The position numbers were made by a program, and so were the translations under genes. Of a DNA stretch of 52,397 nucleotides, positions 19,755 to 31,766 are shown one piece after another (positions within the stretch are counted from its first letter, which is position 1; every line of letters starts with the position of its first letter). The stretch is from Qipengyuania sp. (lineage in GTDB: Bacteria > Pseudomonadota > Alphaproteobacteria > Sphingomonadales > Sphingomonadaceae), in the NCBI GenBank assembly GCA_019745075.1, contig JAIETR010000051.1, positions 1-52,397 on the forward strand, in the 5' to 3' direction. The notes below the pieces were generated by a model. The model ran no database searches. It was not told where the DNA came from and saw only the letters and a list, made by a program, of their open reading frames with translations.

Positions 19755-20801
19755 ATGACCAAGGCCGACGAGTTCCGCGCCGAAGCGGCGCGACGCATCC
19801 TCATCAAGGACGGGCCCTATGGCACGCAAATTCAGGCGGCGGGTCTCGCCGCGGAGGACTATGGCGCGGGCACCGGGCTGATCGGCGACCAGAAGGGCAA
19901 CAACGACCTCGTCAACCTGACGCAAGGACCGGTGATCCGGCGGATCTGCGACGCCTATATCGATGCCGGGGCGGTGCTGCTCGCCACCAACACCTTCAAT
20001 GCCAACCGCATCAGCCAGGCGGACTATGGGGCGGAGGCGCTGGTGCGCGACATCAATGTCTCGGCCGCGCGCATCGTCCGCGAGGCGGTGGATGCGGCGA
20101 TGGCGAAGGACGGGGTGGCGCGCTTCGTGGCGGGCGCGATGGGACCGACCAACAAGACGCTCTCGCTCAGCCCCGATGTCGATGATCCCGGCTTCCGCGA
20201 GGTGACCTTCGACGAGGTCAAGGAGGTCTACCGCGAGCAGGCGGCGGCGCTGGTCGAGGGCGGGTGCGACTTCATCCTGATCGAGACCGTCTTCGACACG
20301 CTCAACTGCAAGGCCGCGATCATGGCGGTCAGGGAGCTCGAGCGCGAGCTTGCGCATGAAGTGCCGGCGATGATCTCGCTGACGCTGACCGACCTGTCCG
20401 GCCGCAACCTGTCGGGGCACACGGTCGAGGCGTTCTGGCATGCCGTGCGTCATGCCAAGCCGCTGGCGATCTCGCTCAACTGCAGCTTCGGGGCCGACCA
20501 GCTGCGGCCGCATGTCCAGGTGCTGGCGGGCATCGCCGATACGCTGCTGATGGCCTATCCCAACGCGGGCCTCCCCAACGATCTGGGCGAATACGACGAA
20601 GTGCCGGAGACGACCGCCGGACTGGTTCGGCTGTGGGCCCAAAACCAGCAGGTGAACGTGCTTGGCGGCTGCTGCGGTTCGACGCCCGAACACATCGCCG
20701 CGATGGCGCGCGCGGTCGACGGGCTGGCGCCGCGGCCCATTCCCGGCGTCGAGCCCGCGATGCGCCTTGCCGGCCTCGAACCCTTCGTCTTGGCGGCCTG
20801 A
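19755..20801 (+). CDS. metH: Methionine synthase, homocysteine-binding subunit (split MetH, part 1)
   Basis: 348 aa, corresponding to the N-terminal homocysteine S-methyltransferase module of cobalamin-dependent MetH. The zinc ligands are present: one Cys in SLNCSFG and the pair in [20 protein letters not shown] at the start and NTF are also family features. The remaining modules are in the next gene, 88 bp downstream, so MetH is split here, as in other sphingomonads. The upstream open frame runs into metF; ATG 19755 is chosen by position after the metF stop. Confidence 0.94.
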   Translation: MTKADEFRAEAARRILIKDGPYGTQIQAAGLAAEDYGAGTGLIGDQKGNNDLVNLTQGPVIRRICDAYIDAGAVLLATNTFNANRISQADYGAEALVRDINVSAARIVREAVDAAMAKDGVARFVAGAMGPTNKTLSLSPDVDDPGFREVTFDEVKEVYREQAAALVEGGCDFILIETVFDTLNCKAAIMAVRELERELAHEVPAMISLTLTDLSGRNLSGHTVEAFWHAVRHAKPLAISLNCSFGADQLRPHVQVLAGIADTLLMAYPNAGLPNDLGEYDEVPETTAGLVRLWAQNQQVNVLGGCCGSTPEHIAAMARAVDGLAPRPIPGVEPAMRLAGLEPFVLAA

Positions 20802-20811
20802 ACATCCTCAC

Positions 20812-20873
20812 CGTTCGTGTCGAGCGAAGTCGAGACACGCGCGCAGGCCTCTCGACTTCGCTCGATGCGAACG
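20812..20873. repeat. Palindromic repeat (TCGAGCGAAGTCGAGA type) between the metH halves
   Basis: Two 24-base arms, 20812-20835 and 20850-20873, are inverted and match at 22 of 24 positions, with a 14-base loop. The core TCGAGCGAAGTCGAGA resembles the REP-like element widespread in sphingomonad intergenic spaces. It fills most of the 88-bp gap between metH part 1 and part 2, and could form a stable mRNA hairpin inside the operon. Confidence 0.85.
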
Positions 20874-20889
20874 GATCAAGGTAAGAAAA

Positions 20890-23591
<2,702 letters not shown>

Positions 23592-23595
<4 letters not shown>

Positions 23596-24758
23596 GGTCC
23601 GGAGAGCGGCTTCGCGAAGATGACGTATTCGCGGTTGACCGTGCTGTTGATGGCGTCGGCGATGGCGATCATCCCCTGGTTGTCGTCGAGAATCCAGCCG
23701 ATCTCGCCGCGCCGCGAACCATAGAGGCCGGTGGCGTTGGTCTTGATCCGGTCGATCAGCATGAAGGCCAGCTGGCTGGCGAGCCGGGAGTTCTGAAGCT
23801 CGCGCTTCACTCCCATCAGCGGCACCCGCATGTCCGCGCCGGTCGGCTTCTTGAGCCACCGCAGCAGGTGCAACCAGCCGAACGGAAACAGCCTGCCGCG
23901 TACGCGTTTGAGCACCCCGTTGATGTCGGGCAGCGTCATCATGAAGGCCACCGGCACGCCGTCGAGCTCGGCGATCATGTTGAGCCGCGGGTGAATGATC
24001 GGCTTCATCTTCTTGCCCGCATAGGCGATCTCGGCGGGCGTGAAGGGGACGAAGCCCCAGTTGTCCGACCAGGCATCGTTGAGGATGGCGAGAACGGTTT
24101 CGATCTCCTCGGCCCAGCGCCGTTTGTCCACCGGGCGAACCGCGATCCGCGGATTGCGCTCGCCCGAGGCGACGATGCGTTCGATAAGTGGCGGGAAACG
24201 TTGCGTGATGTCCAGCGCATAGGTCAGCAGCGACTTCGCCGGCGCGTAGCCCGCGCTCTCGATCCATCCGCGATAATGCGCGGGGTGGTGGCCCATCATG
24301 ATGGTCGGCGAATGATCCTGGCCGCGCACCAGCAGGCCGGGCTCCTCCCAGATCGACAGCGACACCGGGCCGAGCGCTCTGGTCATGTCCCAGGCGCGCA
24401 GCCGCGCTTCGGCGGCGGCGAGCAGGGCATGCGCCACTGCCTCGTCCTCGGCGTCGAAATAGCCGAAGAAGCCGGTGCCGGGCCCGAAGCCCTGAGCGGC
24501 GGGCATGGCGAGCGCGATCTCGTCCACATGCGCGCTGATCCGGCCGACCGGCCGCTCGCCGCGCCAGGCGATCAGCAGCTCGACCCGGGCATGGCCGAAG
24601 AAGGGGTTTCTGGCGGGATCGATCAGCTCGAGCTGTTCGGCGCGCAGCTGCGGGACGGAATGAGGCACGCGCGCGGCGAACTTTCGTCCCAGTTCGACGA
24701 AAGCAGATCGACCCTTCTTGCCGGCGGCGGCGCGGATTTCTATATGCTCCGCGGTCAC
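23592..24758 (-). CDS. GNAT-like N-acetyltransferase family protein, GTG start
   Basis: 388 aa from GTG 24758. It resembles the large two-domain GNAT-like proteins often annotated as hypothetical N-acetyltransferases in alphaproteobacteria: [15 protein letters not shown] in the first half, and [31 protein letters not shown] in the second. No signal peptide. The substrate is unknown. GTG 24758 is chosen because recognisable sequence begins there (VTAEHIEIR); the frame is open to 24911. A 12-codon ORF (24755-24793) ends overlapping this start. Divergent from the desaturase gene and convergent with metH. Confidence 0.7.
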
Positions 24759-24793
24759 GGGGCCGGCTTTCGTTCGGAGCCTAGGTTCAGCAT
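24755..24793 (-). other. 12-codon upstream ORF overlapping the GNAT-like start
   Basis: [12 protein letters not shown] followed by TGA. Its stop overlaps the GTG start of the next gene by the GTGA arrangement, the geometry of translational coupling. There is no strong Shine-Dalgarno, so it may be chance. A TTGACA hexamer lies at 24825-24830 on the same strand but has no good -10 partner. Confidence 0.2.
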
Positions 24794-24909
24794 GGCGCCA
24801 GTCCTGCGTGGCTAGGAAAAGCTTTGTCAAGCGGCCCAGCGGGGTTTCGCGCTTTCGCCCTGTCCGGTCTCGCCGCGGTCGTAGGGCCAGTCTTCGGAAA
24901 ATCCACACC

Positions 24910-26046
24910 ATGACCGTGCATCAGACCTTCGATGCCTTTGCCTTCACGCGCCACCCGCCCGTCGCGGCGCGCAAGCAGGCGATCGCCGACGACAGGGCCA
25001 TGTTGCGCGCCGCGCGCGACCTGACCAGGGATCTGGGCGAGGCCCGCGCCGCCATTTACTGGCCGGACATGGCCGGATCGGCGCTGCTGGGCTATGCGGC
25101 GCTGGCCGGCGCGATGCTGGTGCCGAACGTCTTCGTCGCGGCGCTTTGCGCGGTGGTGGCGGCCCTGGCGTTCTACCGCGCGCTGATGTTCATCCACGAG
25201 CTGACGCACATCCATCGCGATGCGCTGCCGGGATTCCGCCTCGGCTGGAACCTCTTGATCGGGATTCCGCTGCTGACGCCGTCCTTCATGTATGAAGGCG
25301 TGCACACGCTCCACCACAAGCGCACGCAATACGGGACGGTCGAGGATCCGGAATATCTGCCGCTCGCACTGATGAAGCCGTGGTCCTTGCCGCTGTTCGT
25401 GGCGATCGCCCTGCTGGCGCCCGTGGCGCTGCTGCTGCGCTTCGCGGTGCTGGTGCCGCTCGGCGCGCCGATCCCGCCGCTGCGCAAGCTGGTGTGGGAG
25501 CGGGCCTCCTCGCTCTCCATCAACCCCGCCTTCCGCCGCCGCCCGCCGGAAGGCGAGATGAAGGCGCGGGTGCGCTGGCAGGAAATCGGCGGGATGCTGT
25601 GGGCATGGACGCTGCTGGCGAGCACGCAAGCGATCGGCTGGCGCCCGCTGTTAATCCTGCTCGCCGTGGCGTCCGTTACCGCCGTTCTCAACCAGTTGCG
25701 CACGCTGGTCGCGCATCTGTGGGAGAACGAGGGCGAGGCGATGAGCGTGACCGCGCAGTTCCTCGATTCGGTCAATGTCCCCCCACCGGGTCGGATCGCG
25801 GAAATCTGGGCGCCGGTGGGCCTGCGCTACCACGCGCTCCATCACCTGATGCCGAGCTTGCCCTATCACGCCTTGCCCGAGGCGCATCGCCGGCTGGTCA
25901 CGGAACTCGGGATCGATTCGACCTATCGCGAAGCCAACCATCCCGGGATGCTGGTGCTGGTGGGCCGCATCGCCAAGAGCACGATGGGACGGCGCGGGCG
26001 ACAAGATAAAGGCCGTCCGGTCGCGGCGGCCTTTCCTTTCGGATGA
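24910..26046 (+). CDS. Membrane fatty acid desaturase
   Basis: 378-aa integral-membrane di-iron desaturase. The three histidine boxes are present: HELTH (about residue 97), HTLHH (about 135) and YHALHH (about 312). Hydrophobic segments lie at about 50-95 and 155-185. It probably introduces a double bond into acyl lipids; hydroxylases and ketolases share this fold, so the exact reaction is not certain. Divergent from the GNAT-like gene with a 151-bp promoter region. The terminator hairpin at 26008-26034 lies inside its last codons. Confidence 0.9.
   Translation: MTVHQTFDAFAFTRHPPVAARKQAIADDRAMLRAARDLTRDLGEARAAIYWPDMAGSALLGYAALAGAMLVPNVFVAALCAVVAALAFYRALMFIHELTHIHRDALPGFRLGWNLLIGIPLLTPSFMYEGVHTLHHKRTQYGTVEDPEYLPLALMKPWSLPLFVAIALLAPVALLLRFAVLVPLGAPIPPLRKLVWERASSLSINPAFRRRPPEGEMKARVRWQEIGGMLWAWTLLASTQAIGWRPLLILLAVASVTAVLNQLRTLVAHLWENEGEAMSVTAQFLDSVNVPPPGRIAEIWAPVGLRYHALHHLMPSLPYHALPEAHRRLVTELGIDSTYREANHPGMLVLVGRIAKSTMGRRGRQDKGRPVAAAFPFG
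26008..26040 (+). terminator. Terminator hairpin inside the 3' end of the desaturase gene
   Basis: AAAGGCCG and CGGCCTTT form an 8-bp stem (26008-26015 and 26027-26034) with an 11-base loop, followed by CCTTTC. It overlaps the last 13 codons of the desaturase, and the stop is at 26044-26046. Confidence 0.6.
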
Positions 26047-26052
26047 GCGAAC

Positions 26053-26346
26053 TCAGCGGTCGGGCGTGACGGTGGCGGTGGCGCCTTCGGGGCCGATACG
26101 CGCATCGACATCGCGGCCGTCGACCTTGACGCTGGCGCCGTTGGAGCCGGCGACGGTGGTTGTTCCGTCATCCGCGGTCATCGTGGCGCCGGGGGTGGCG
26201 ACGACCGTCTCGGTCGCGGTCGGGGCTGCCATGACGCCGTTGTCGGTGATTGCGGCGGTGCTTTCCGCCATCGTGTCGGTGGTCTCCGGCGTGCTGTCGC
26301 AGCCGGCCAGCGCGAGCGCGGCGAGCGCGGGAAGGGCGTGTCTCAT
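26053..26346 (-). CDS. Small lipoprotein, Thr/Ala-rich
   Basis: 97 aa with a lipoprotein signal peptide: positive start MRH, hydrophobic core, and lipobox LAGC with the modified Cys at residue 15. The remainder is low-complexity Thr/Ala/Asp with the repeat-like ATETVVATPGATMTADDGTTTV; no fold is recognisable. It follows lptG on the same strand with a 69-bp gap. No known function. Confidence 0.75.
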   Translation of the reverse strand: MRHALPALAALALAGCDSTPETTDTMAESTAAITDNGVMAAPTATETVVATPGATMTADDGTTTVAGSNGASVKVDGRDVDARIGPEGATATVTPDR

Positions 26347-26415
26347 CGTCGCGAGGTTTCTCTTGTGGATGCTGCGCGAAGGACACGCGGATCGCGCAAA
26401 GCGTTCCCGCCGGCG

Positions 26416-27513
26416 CTATTCCTCGGTGCGGATCAGCATCGTCTCGCCGATCAGCAGGAACAGGAAGAATGGCGCGAAAGCGGCCAGGAAGGGGGGATAG
26501 CCGCCGAAGCCGCCCATCGCCAGCGCGGCATTGTCGACCACGAAATAGGCGAAGCCGAGCGCCATGCCGATCAGCGCGCGCACGAACAGCTGGCCCGAAC
26601 GGGCGAGACCGAAGGCGGCGATCGAACCGAGGATGGGCATCAGAAGCGCCGAAAGCGGCCCCGACAGCTTGTGCCACCAGCCGGTCCTGAGTTCGTCCGA
26701 GTTGCGCCCCGCATCCTCGTAGCGGGCGATCGAATCGGTCAGCGTGCCGAAGCTCCTGGTCTCCGGATCGACTCTGGCGAGCTCGATCTGCTGAGGCGTC
26801 ACGCCTCGGCCCACCACCAGCGATGGCAGCGCGGAACTGTTGGCCCCCTGGACCTCGAAGCGCCGCACCTGCTCGAGTCGCCAGCCCGGACCGGCGTAAC
26901 GCGCGCTGGGCGCGGTGATGCGCTCGACGATCATGCCGCCATCGCTGCGGACGTAATAGGTCACGCCGCGCATCGTCATCGCCGCGCCCGCGCCGCTCGC
27001 GCTGGCGGCGGCGAGAATGTTGGGCCCATCGGTGACATAGACATTGGCGCGCACATCCGAATCGGGCGGGATGGGCCCGTATTCGCTGGCCTGCCAGGCC
27101 TTGAGCGTGGCCGTGGCGCGGGTCACAACCCGTTCGTTGAAGGCGAAACTGGCGAGGCTCACCACCGCCGCGGTCAGCACCAGCGGGGCGAGCACCTGGT
27201 GCGCGGACAGCCCCGCCGCCTTCATCGCGATGACTTCGCTGTTCTGGTTGAGCCCCACCAGCGTGATCAGCGTCGCCAGCAGCACCGAATAGGGCAGGAA
27301 GCGCGCGATCAGCTGCGGCACGCGCAGCGACGCATAGGTCAGCAGCTCCGCCTGCCCGTTGCCGGGGGCGGCGAGCACCTTGCCGCTCTCCGACAGCAGG
27401 TCCATCATCATCAGCACCAGCACCAGCATCGCCAGCACCGCCAGGATGCGCGTGACGAACATCTTGGCCAGATATAGGGTCAGCGTGCGCGAAGGCAGAA
27501 AATCCAGGTGCAT
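26416..27513 (-). CDS. lptG: LPS export ABC transporter permease LptG
   Basis: 365-aa inner-membrane permease of the YjgP/YjgQ family, part of the LptB2FG transporter that moves lipopolysaccharide to the outer membrane. Three membrane segments precede a periplasmic beta-jellyroll region (about 130-260), and three more follow (about 280-360). ATG 27513 (MHLDFLPSRTLTLYLAKMF) is chosen by homology, although the frame is open further upstream. It lies 14 bp past lptF and is cotranscribed with it. The assignment to LptG rather than LptF rests on gene order and the N-terminus. Confidence 0.9.
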   Translation of the reverse strand: MHLDFLPSRTLTLYLAKMFVTRILAVLAMLVLVLMMMDLLSESGKVLAAPGNGQAELLTYASLRVPQLIARFLPYSVLLATLITLVGLNQNSEVIAMKAAGLSAHQVLAPLVLTAAVVSLASFAFNERVVTRATATLKAWQASEYGPIPPDSDVRANVYVTDGPNILAAASASGAGAAMTMRGVTYYVRSDGGMIVERITAPSARYAGPGWRLEQVRRFEVQGANSSALPSLVVGRGVTPQQIELARVDPETRSFGTLTDSIARYEDAGRNSDELRTGWWHKLSGPLSALLMPILGSIAAFGLARSGQLFVRALIGMALGFAYFVVDNAALAMGGFGGYPPFLAAFAPFFLFLLIGETMLIRTEE

Positions 27514-27527
27514 CGGGCCTCTCGCGC

Positions 27528-28751
27528 CTATTCCGCGGGAGCCAGCTGCATGGCGCGGCTGCGGTGGCGGCGCCGGAACAGCTTGCCGATCCGCTTCGCG
27601 AGCTTCGCCGACCACGTCTCGAGCGCGCCGATGGCCTGCCCGCCGGGCACATGGGCGACGCGCCAATACATCCAGCAGATCAGCGCCGCGAACAGCACGA
27701 AGGGCCCCCACAGGGCGAAGAACGGGTCGAAGCGGCCGAGCGTGGCGATATCCTGTCCGTATTCGTTCACCTTGTGATAGCTGACTACCATCACGATCGA
27801 GACGAACACGCCCAGGGCGCTGGTCGAGCGTTTGGGCGGAATCGCCAGCGCCACCGCGAGGAGCGGCATCAGCGCCATCATCATCACTTCGACCATGCGG
27901 TAGTTGAAGCTCGCCTGACTGGCGTCGCGCTCGGTCTCGGCGTTCCGCGCGCCCCAGCCCACGCGCAGCAGCTCGGGCAGGATGTATTCGCGCTCCTTGC
28001 CGCCGCGATTGCGAAACGCCTCGACCCGCGGCAGGTCGATCGGCAGGTCGTTGCGCGCGAAAGTCAGCACCCGCGGGTTGCCGCCGCTGTCCTGGACGAT
28101 GGTGCCGTCGACCAGCCGCAGGATGATGGTATCGGGGCTGTCGCTGGTGGCGAGGAAGCGCCCCTCGCGCGCCGAGATCGCCATCACCTGTCCCCGCCCG
28201 TCGGTGACGCGCGCGAAGATGCCCTGAAGACGGCGCCCGTTGTCCTCGCTGCTCTCGACCCGCAGCGCCATCTTGTCGGCGAGCGTGGTGAACTCGCCGA
28301 CCTTGATCGAGGCGCCGAGCGCCCCCGAACTGAGCTGGTAATTGAGCTGCTCGTAGTAATAGCGCGCCACCGGCTGGACGTAGAACACGATCGCCAGGTT
28401 CGCGGCCATCAGAAACCCGGTGACGATATAGGGCACCCGCAGCAGCCGCCCGTAGGACCAGCCGACCCCGCGCATCACGTCGAGCTCGCTGGTGGTGGCG
28501 AGCTTGCGGAACGCGAGCAGCGTGCCGAGCAGCAGCGCGAGCGGGATCGCCAGGCTGGCGTATTCGGGCATCAAGGCGGCCAGCATCTTGATCACCACGC
28601 TGGCCGGGCCGCCCTGCACCGCGACGAAATTGAGCAGGCGCTGCAGCTTGTCGAGCACCAGCAGGCTGGTCGCCAGCGCGAACACGCCCAGCATCGGCAC
28701 GATCACCAGCCGGGCGATGTAGCGGTCGATGGCGGGAAACAGCTTGGACAA
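27528..28751 (-). CDS. lptF: LPS export ABC transporter permease LptF, TTG start
   Basis: 407-aa YjgP/YjgQ permease, the partner of LptG in lipopolysaccharide export. N-terminal membrane segments begin IDRYIARLVIVPMLGVFAL, and a periplasmic domain lies between two membrane blocks. The C-terminal tail is basic (RRRHRSR). The only start consistent with the fold is TTG at 28751; there is no upstream ATG or GTG in frame and the ribosome-binding site is weak. First gene of lptF-lptG. Confidence 0.9.
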   Translation of the reverse strand: MSKLFPAIDRYIARLVIVPMLGVFALATSLLVLDKLQRLLNFVAVQGGPASVVIKMLAALMPEYASLAIPLALLLGTLLAFRKLATTSELDVMRGVGWSYGRLLRVPYIVTGFLMAANLAIVFYVQPVARYYYEQLNYQLSSGALGASIKVGEFTTLADKMALRVESSEDNGRRLQGIFARVTDGRGQVMAISAREGRFLATSDSPDTIILRLVDGTIVQDSGGNPRVLTFARNDLPIDLPRVEAFRNRGGKEREYILPELLRVGWGARNAETERDASQASFNYRMVEVMMMALMPLLAVALAIPPKRSTSALGVFVSIVMVVSYHKVNEYGQDIATLGRFDPFFALWGPFVLFAALICWMYWRVAHVPGGQAIGALETWSAKLAKRIGKLFRRRHRSRAMQLAPAE

Positions 28752-28837
28752 GGGGTCGCTTCGGTTTCGCGGGCGGGGCGCCAGGGCTCAGGCGGCCCTA
28801 GCGCGAGACTTGCGCCGATGCAAAGCGGCGCGGGCCC

Positions 28838-29158
28838 TCATTCCCGCGGCGGGCCGTCGGTGGGATCGACTCCGGGCGGCGCGGGGGTATGCGGCTGGGG
28901 GCCGCCGCTCACCTCGGGCTCCGGCAGCGGTTTGCGTTGCGCTCGGGCTGGTCTTGGCGCGGCCCGATCGCCGGGCGTGCCGGCGCGCGGATCGGGGGGC
29001 GAAGTCGAGCGGGCGGTGTCCAGCGGCAGCATGTCGTCGGTGACCTCGCCGCCTAGCACCTTGCCCGCGGCGCTGCGGCGCTCGGGGCCGGCGTCGTCCG
29101 GCTGCCCGCCGCAAGCGGCCAGGACGCAAAGGGCGGGTGTGATCAGGGCAAGGCGCAT
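28838..29158 (-). CDS. Small Pro-rich lipoprotein
   Basis: 106 aa with signal peptide and lipobox LAAC (Cys at residue 16). The rest is Pro/Asp/Arg-rich and probably unstructured: [23 protein letters not shown] near the C-terminus. Its start overlaps the lipB 3' end by 16 bp, so it is probably translated from the lipB transcript. I do not recognise a family. Confidence 0.65.
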   Translation of the reverse strand: MRLALITPALCVLAACGGQPDDAGPERRSAAGKVLGGEVTDDMLPLDTARSTSPPDPRAGTPGDRAAPRPARAQRKPLPEPEVSGGPQPHTPAPPGVDPTDGPPRE

Positions 29159-29832
29159 TTCGAACCCTCCGTCGATTGGTTCAGGCCGGCAAGGAAATCG
29201 GGCAGGCGGGCCAGCAATGCCGTATCGAAGGCCCCCGGTGCAAGTTCGATCCCCAGCCGGGCGAGGCTGGTGACCCCGAATTCCTCGATCCCGCAGGGCA
29301 CGATGCCGCCGAAATGCGCGAGATCGGGGTCGATGTTGACCGAAAAGCCATGCATCGTCACCCACCGCCGCACGCGCACGCCGATCGCGCCGATCTTCGC
29401 CTCGCGTCCGTCCGGCCCGCGGGTCCAGATGCCGATCCGGCCCTCGGCGCGCCACGCGTCGAGCCCGATGTCGGCCAGGGTGGCGATCGCCCAGCCCTCG
29501 AGCGCATGGACGAAGCAGCGCACGTCGCGGCCACGCTTTTTCAGGTCGAGCAGGACATAGCCGATCCGCTGGCCCGGGCCGTGATAGGTGTAGCGGCCCC
29601 CGCGCCCCGCCTCCACCACCTCGAAGCGCGGGTCGATCAGCTCGGGCGCGGCGGCACTCGTCCCGGCGGTGTAGACCGGCGGATGCTCGAGCAGCCAGAC
29701 CAGTTCGCGCTCGGTTCCTTCGGCGATCGCGGCGTTGCGCGCCTCCATCGCCGTCAGCGCCTCGCGATAGGGCACGGGCGAGTTCTCGCGGCGGATTTCG
29801 ATAGATTCCGGGGCAGCGGCGGGCATCGGCAT
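29143..29832 (-). CDS. lipB: Octanoyltransferase
   Basis: Moves octanoyl groups from acyl carrier protein to lipoyl domains, the first step of lipoate synthesis. 229 aa. The catalytic Cys is in [12 protein letters not shown] and the catalytic Lys in [19 protein letters not shown]; the [10 protein letters not shown] and [13 protein letters not shown] motifs are also present. Start choice: ATG 29832 or ATG 29826 are likely, with GTG 29850 also in frame. It is divergent from the membrane protein gene at 29897. Confidence 0.93.
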   Translation of the reverse strand: MPMPAAAPESIEIRRENSPVPYREALTAMEARNAAIAEGTERELVWLLEHPPVYTAGTSAAAPELIDPRFEVVEAGRGGRYTYHGPGQRIGYVLLDLKKRGRDVRCFVHALEGWAIATLADIGLDAWRAEGRIGIWTRGPDGREAKIGAIGVRVRRWVTMHGFSVNIDPDLAHFGGIVPCGIEEFGVTSLARLGIELAPGAFDTALLARLPDFLAGLNQSTEGSKCALP

Positions 29833-29896
29833 TGCGTGGAGCGCCGCCACGCGCTTATCAAGGGGCGATCAAGGCCGCCGGAGTGCGAAAGCAGCA

Positions 29897-30730
29897 ATGA
29901 AACTCGACCTCAATGCGGCATGGGATCAGGCGATGCGGCTGATCGCGGCCAACCGCGAGATGCTGCTGGTGCTCGGCGGGGTGTTCTTCTTCCTGCCCTA
30001 TGTGCTGTTCGGACTGCTGGTTCCGATGCCCGATTTCGCCTCGGTGGCCGGGCCTTCGGGCGAAAACACGCCCGCGCTGATGGCGGCGATGAACGGCTTC
30101 CTGGCGGACTACTGGTGGGCGATCCTGGTGCTGGTGCTGGTTCAGACCGCGGGAGCCATCGCCGTGATGGCGGTCATCGGCGATCCCCGGCGGCCGACGG
30201 TGCGCGCCGCGATGAGCAGGGGAGCAGCCTATCTCCTGCCCAGTGTCGCGGCCCAGGTTCTGACCTCGCTGGCGACCGCGCTGGTGCTGTTCGTCGCGCT
30301 CCTGCTCGGGGCCCTCGCCGGCTCGCGGACCGTCGCCGCGACGCTGTCGGTGTTCAGTCTGCCGGTCATCGTCTGGCTGATGACGCGGCTGTCGCTGAGC
30401 GGCGCGGCGATCGCGATCGAGCAGGTGGCGAACCCGCTCGTCGCGCTGCGCCGGTCGTGGCGGCTGACCTCCGGGAACGGGGCGCGGCTGGTCGCCTTCT
30501 ACCTGCTGCTGTTCGCGGCGTTCTTCGTGATTTCGCAGGTGCTCGGGCTGATCGTGGGCGTGCTCACGGCCCTGCCCGCCGCGGAAGTGGCGCATGTGCT
30601 GGGCGCGTTGCTGTCGGGCTTGATCTACGCCGCGCTGATCCTGCTCGGCTACGCGGTGCTCGCCTCGGTGCACCGCCAGCTCGCCCGAGCGGAGCGAGTG
30701 TCGGTGCCCGAGACCGCGCGCGCGGACTAA
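29897..30730 (+). CDS. Integral membrane protein of unknown function, about six helices
   Basis: 277 aa with hydrophobic segments near residues 22-45, 72-96, 112-150, 155-180, 198-225 and 232-258. The helix arrangement and the charged ERVSVPETARAD tail suggest a YciC/DUF-type or glycerophosphodiesterase-membrane-domain-like protein. I see no catalytic motif. It lies convergent to rpoH with a gap of only 4 bp, and is divergent from lipB. Confidence 0.75.
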   Translation: MKLDLNAAWDQAMRLIAANREMLLVLGGVFFFLPYVLFGLLVPMPDFASVAGPSGENTPALMAAMNGFLADYWWAILVLVLVQTAGAIAVMAVIGDPRRPTVRAAMSRGAAYLLPSVAAQVLTSLATALVLFVALLLGALAGSRTVAATLSVFSLPVIVWLMTRLSLSGAAIAIEQVANPLVALRRSWRLTSGNGARLVAFYLLLFAAFFVISQVLGLIVGVLTALPAAEVAHVLGALLSGLIYAALILLGYAVLASVHRQLARAERVSVPETARAD

Positions 30731-30734
30731 ACAC

Positions 30735-31640
30735 CTAGGCCGCGCTGAGTAGCAGCTTTTCGCACGCGAGGCGCTGCATCGCTTTCTGCAGCTTCTCGAA
30801 GGCGCGCACCTCGATCTGGCGGATGCGTTCGCGGCTGACATCGTAGACCTGCGAAAGCTCCTCGAGCGTCTGCGGGTTGTCGACCAGCCGCCGTTCGGTG
30901 AGGATGTGCTTCTCGCGTTCGTTGAGGCTATCCATCGCCTCGACCAGCATCTCGTGGCGCAGCGCCGATTCCTGATCCTCGGCCACGGTCTCGTCCTGCA
31001 GCGGACGGTCGTCGGTCAGCCAGTCCTGCCACTCGCCCGCGCCGTCCTCGCCGCCGCGCATGGGCGAATTGAGCGAGCCGTCGCCGCCCATCATCATCCG
31101 GCGGTTCATGTTGATCACTTCCTGCTCGGCAACGCCGAGGTCGGTCGCGATCTTGGTCACATGATCGGGGTGGAGGTCGGAATCCTCGTAGGCTTCCAAT
31201 TCCTTCTTCATCCGGCGCAGGTTGAAGAACAGCTTCTTCTGCGCCGCGGTGGTGCCCATCTTGACGAGCGACCAGCTGCGCAGGATGAATTCCTGCATCG
31301 ACGCCTTGATCCACCACATCGCATAGGTGGCGAGGCGGAAGCCGCGGTCGGGCTCGAATTTCTTGACGCCCTGCATAAGCCCGACATTGCCTTCGGAAAT
31401 GAGGTCGCTGACCGGCAGGCCATAGCCGCGATAGCCCATGGCGATCTTGGCCACGAGCCGCAGATGGCTGGTCACGAGCTGCGCCGCCGCCTCGGGGTCG
31501 TCGTGCTCCTGGTAGCGCTTGGCGAGCATGTATTCCTGCTCGGGCGTGAGCACCGGGAACTTCTTGATTTCGGAGAGATAGCGGTTGAGGCTCTGCTCGC
31601 CGCCGAGCGCCGGAACGCTCAAACTTTTGCTAGTGGTCAC
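30735..31640 (-). CDS. rpoH: RNA polymerase heat-shock sigma factor (sigma-32)
   Basis: 301 aa. Region 2 includes LVTSHLRLVAKIAMGYRGYGLPVSDLISEGNVGLMQ in outline and the -10 recognition segment ATYAMWWIKASMQEFILRSWS. The RpoH box QKKLFFNLRR is present, which separates it from RpoD. Region 4 ends with LSQVYDVSRERIRQIEVRAFEKLQ. The start codon is GTG (31640). It directs heat-shock and stress genes; the presence of an alternative start and an upstream promoter at 31720-31751 suggests regulated expression. Confidence 0.96.
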   Translation of the reverse strand: MTTSKSLSVPALGGEQSLNRYLSEIKKFPVLTPEQEYMLAKRYQEHDDPEAAAQLVTSHLRLVAKIAMGYRGYGLPVSDLISEGNVGLMQGVKKFEPDRGFRLATYAMWWIKASMQEFILRSWSLVKMGTTAAQKKLFFNLRRMKKELEAYEDSDLHPDHVTKIATDLGVAEQEVINMNRRMMMGGDGSLNSPMRGGEDGAGEWQDWLTDDRPLQDETVAEDQESALRHEMLVEAMDSLNEREKHILTERRLVDNPQTLEELSQVYDVSRERIRQIEVRAFEKLQKAMQRLACEKLLLSAA

Positions 31641-31719
31641 TTGATTCCCTGACCTTTCGTGTCGCCAGCCTCTGATACCCGGACCCCGGATGGGCGTCCG
31701 CGCGGATGGGCCGCTTGTG

Positions 31720-31751
31720 CATATATAAGGGCTGCGGGCGCGCTGTTGAAG
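31720..31751 (-). promoter_or_regulatory. Putative rpoH promoter
   Basis: On the minus strand, TTCAAC and TATATA are separated by 17 bases. The same stretch can be read as a sigma-32-like promoter, CTTCAA then CCCTTATAT 14 bases later. It lies about 80 bases upstream of the rpoH start codon, between rluD and rpoH. Confidence 0.35.
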
Positions 31752-31766
31752 CGTCTTTCGTCGATT

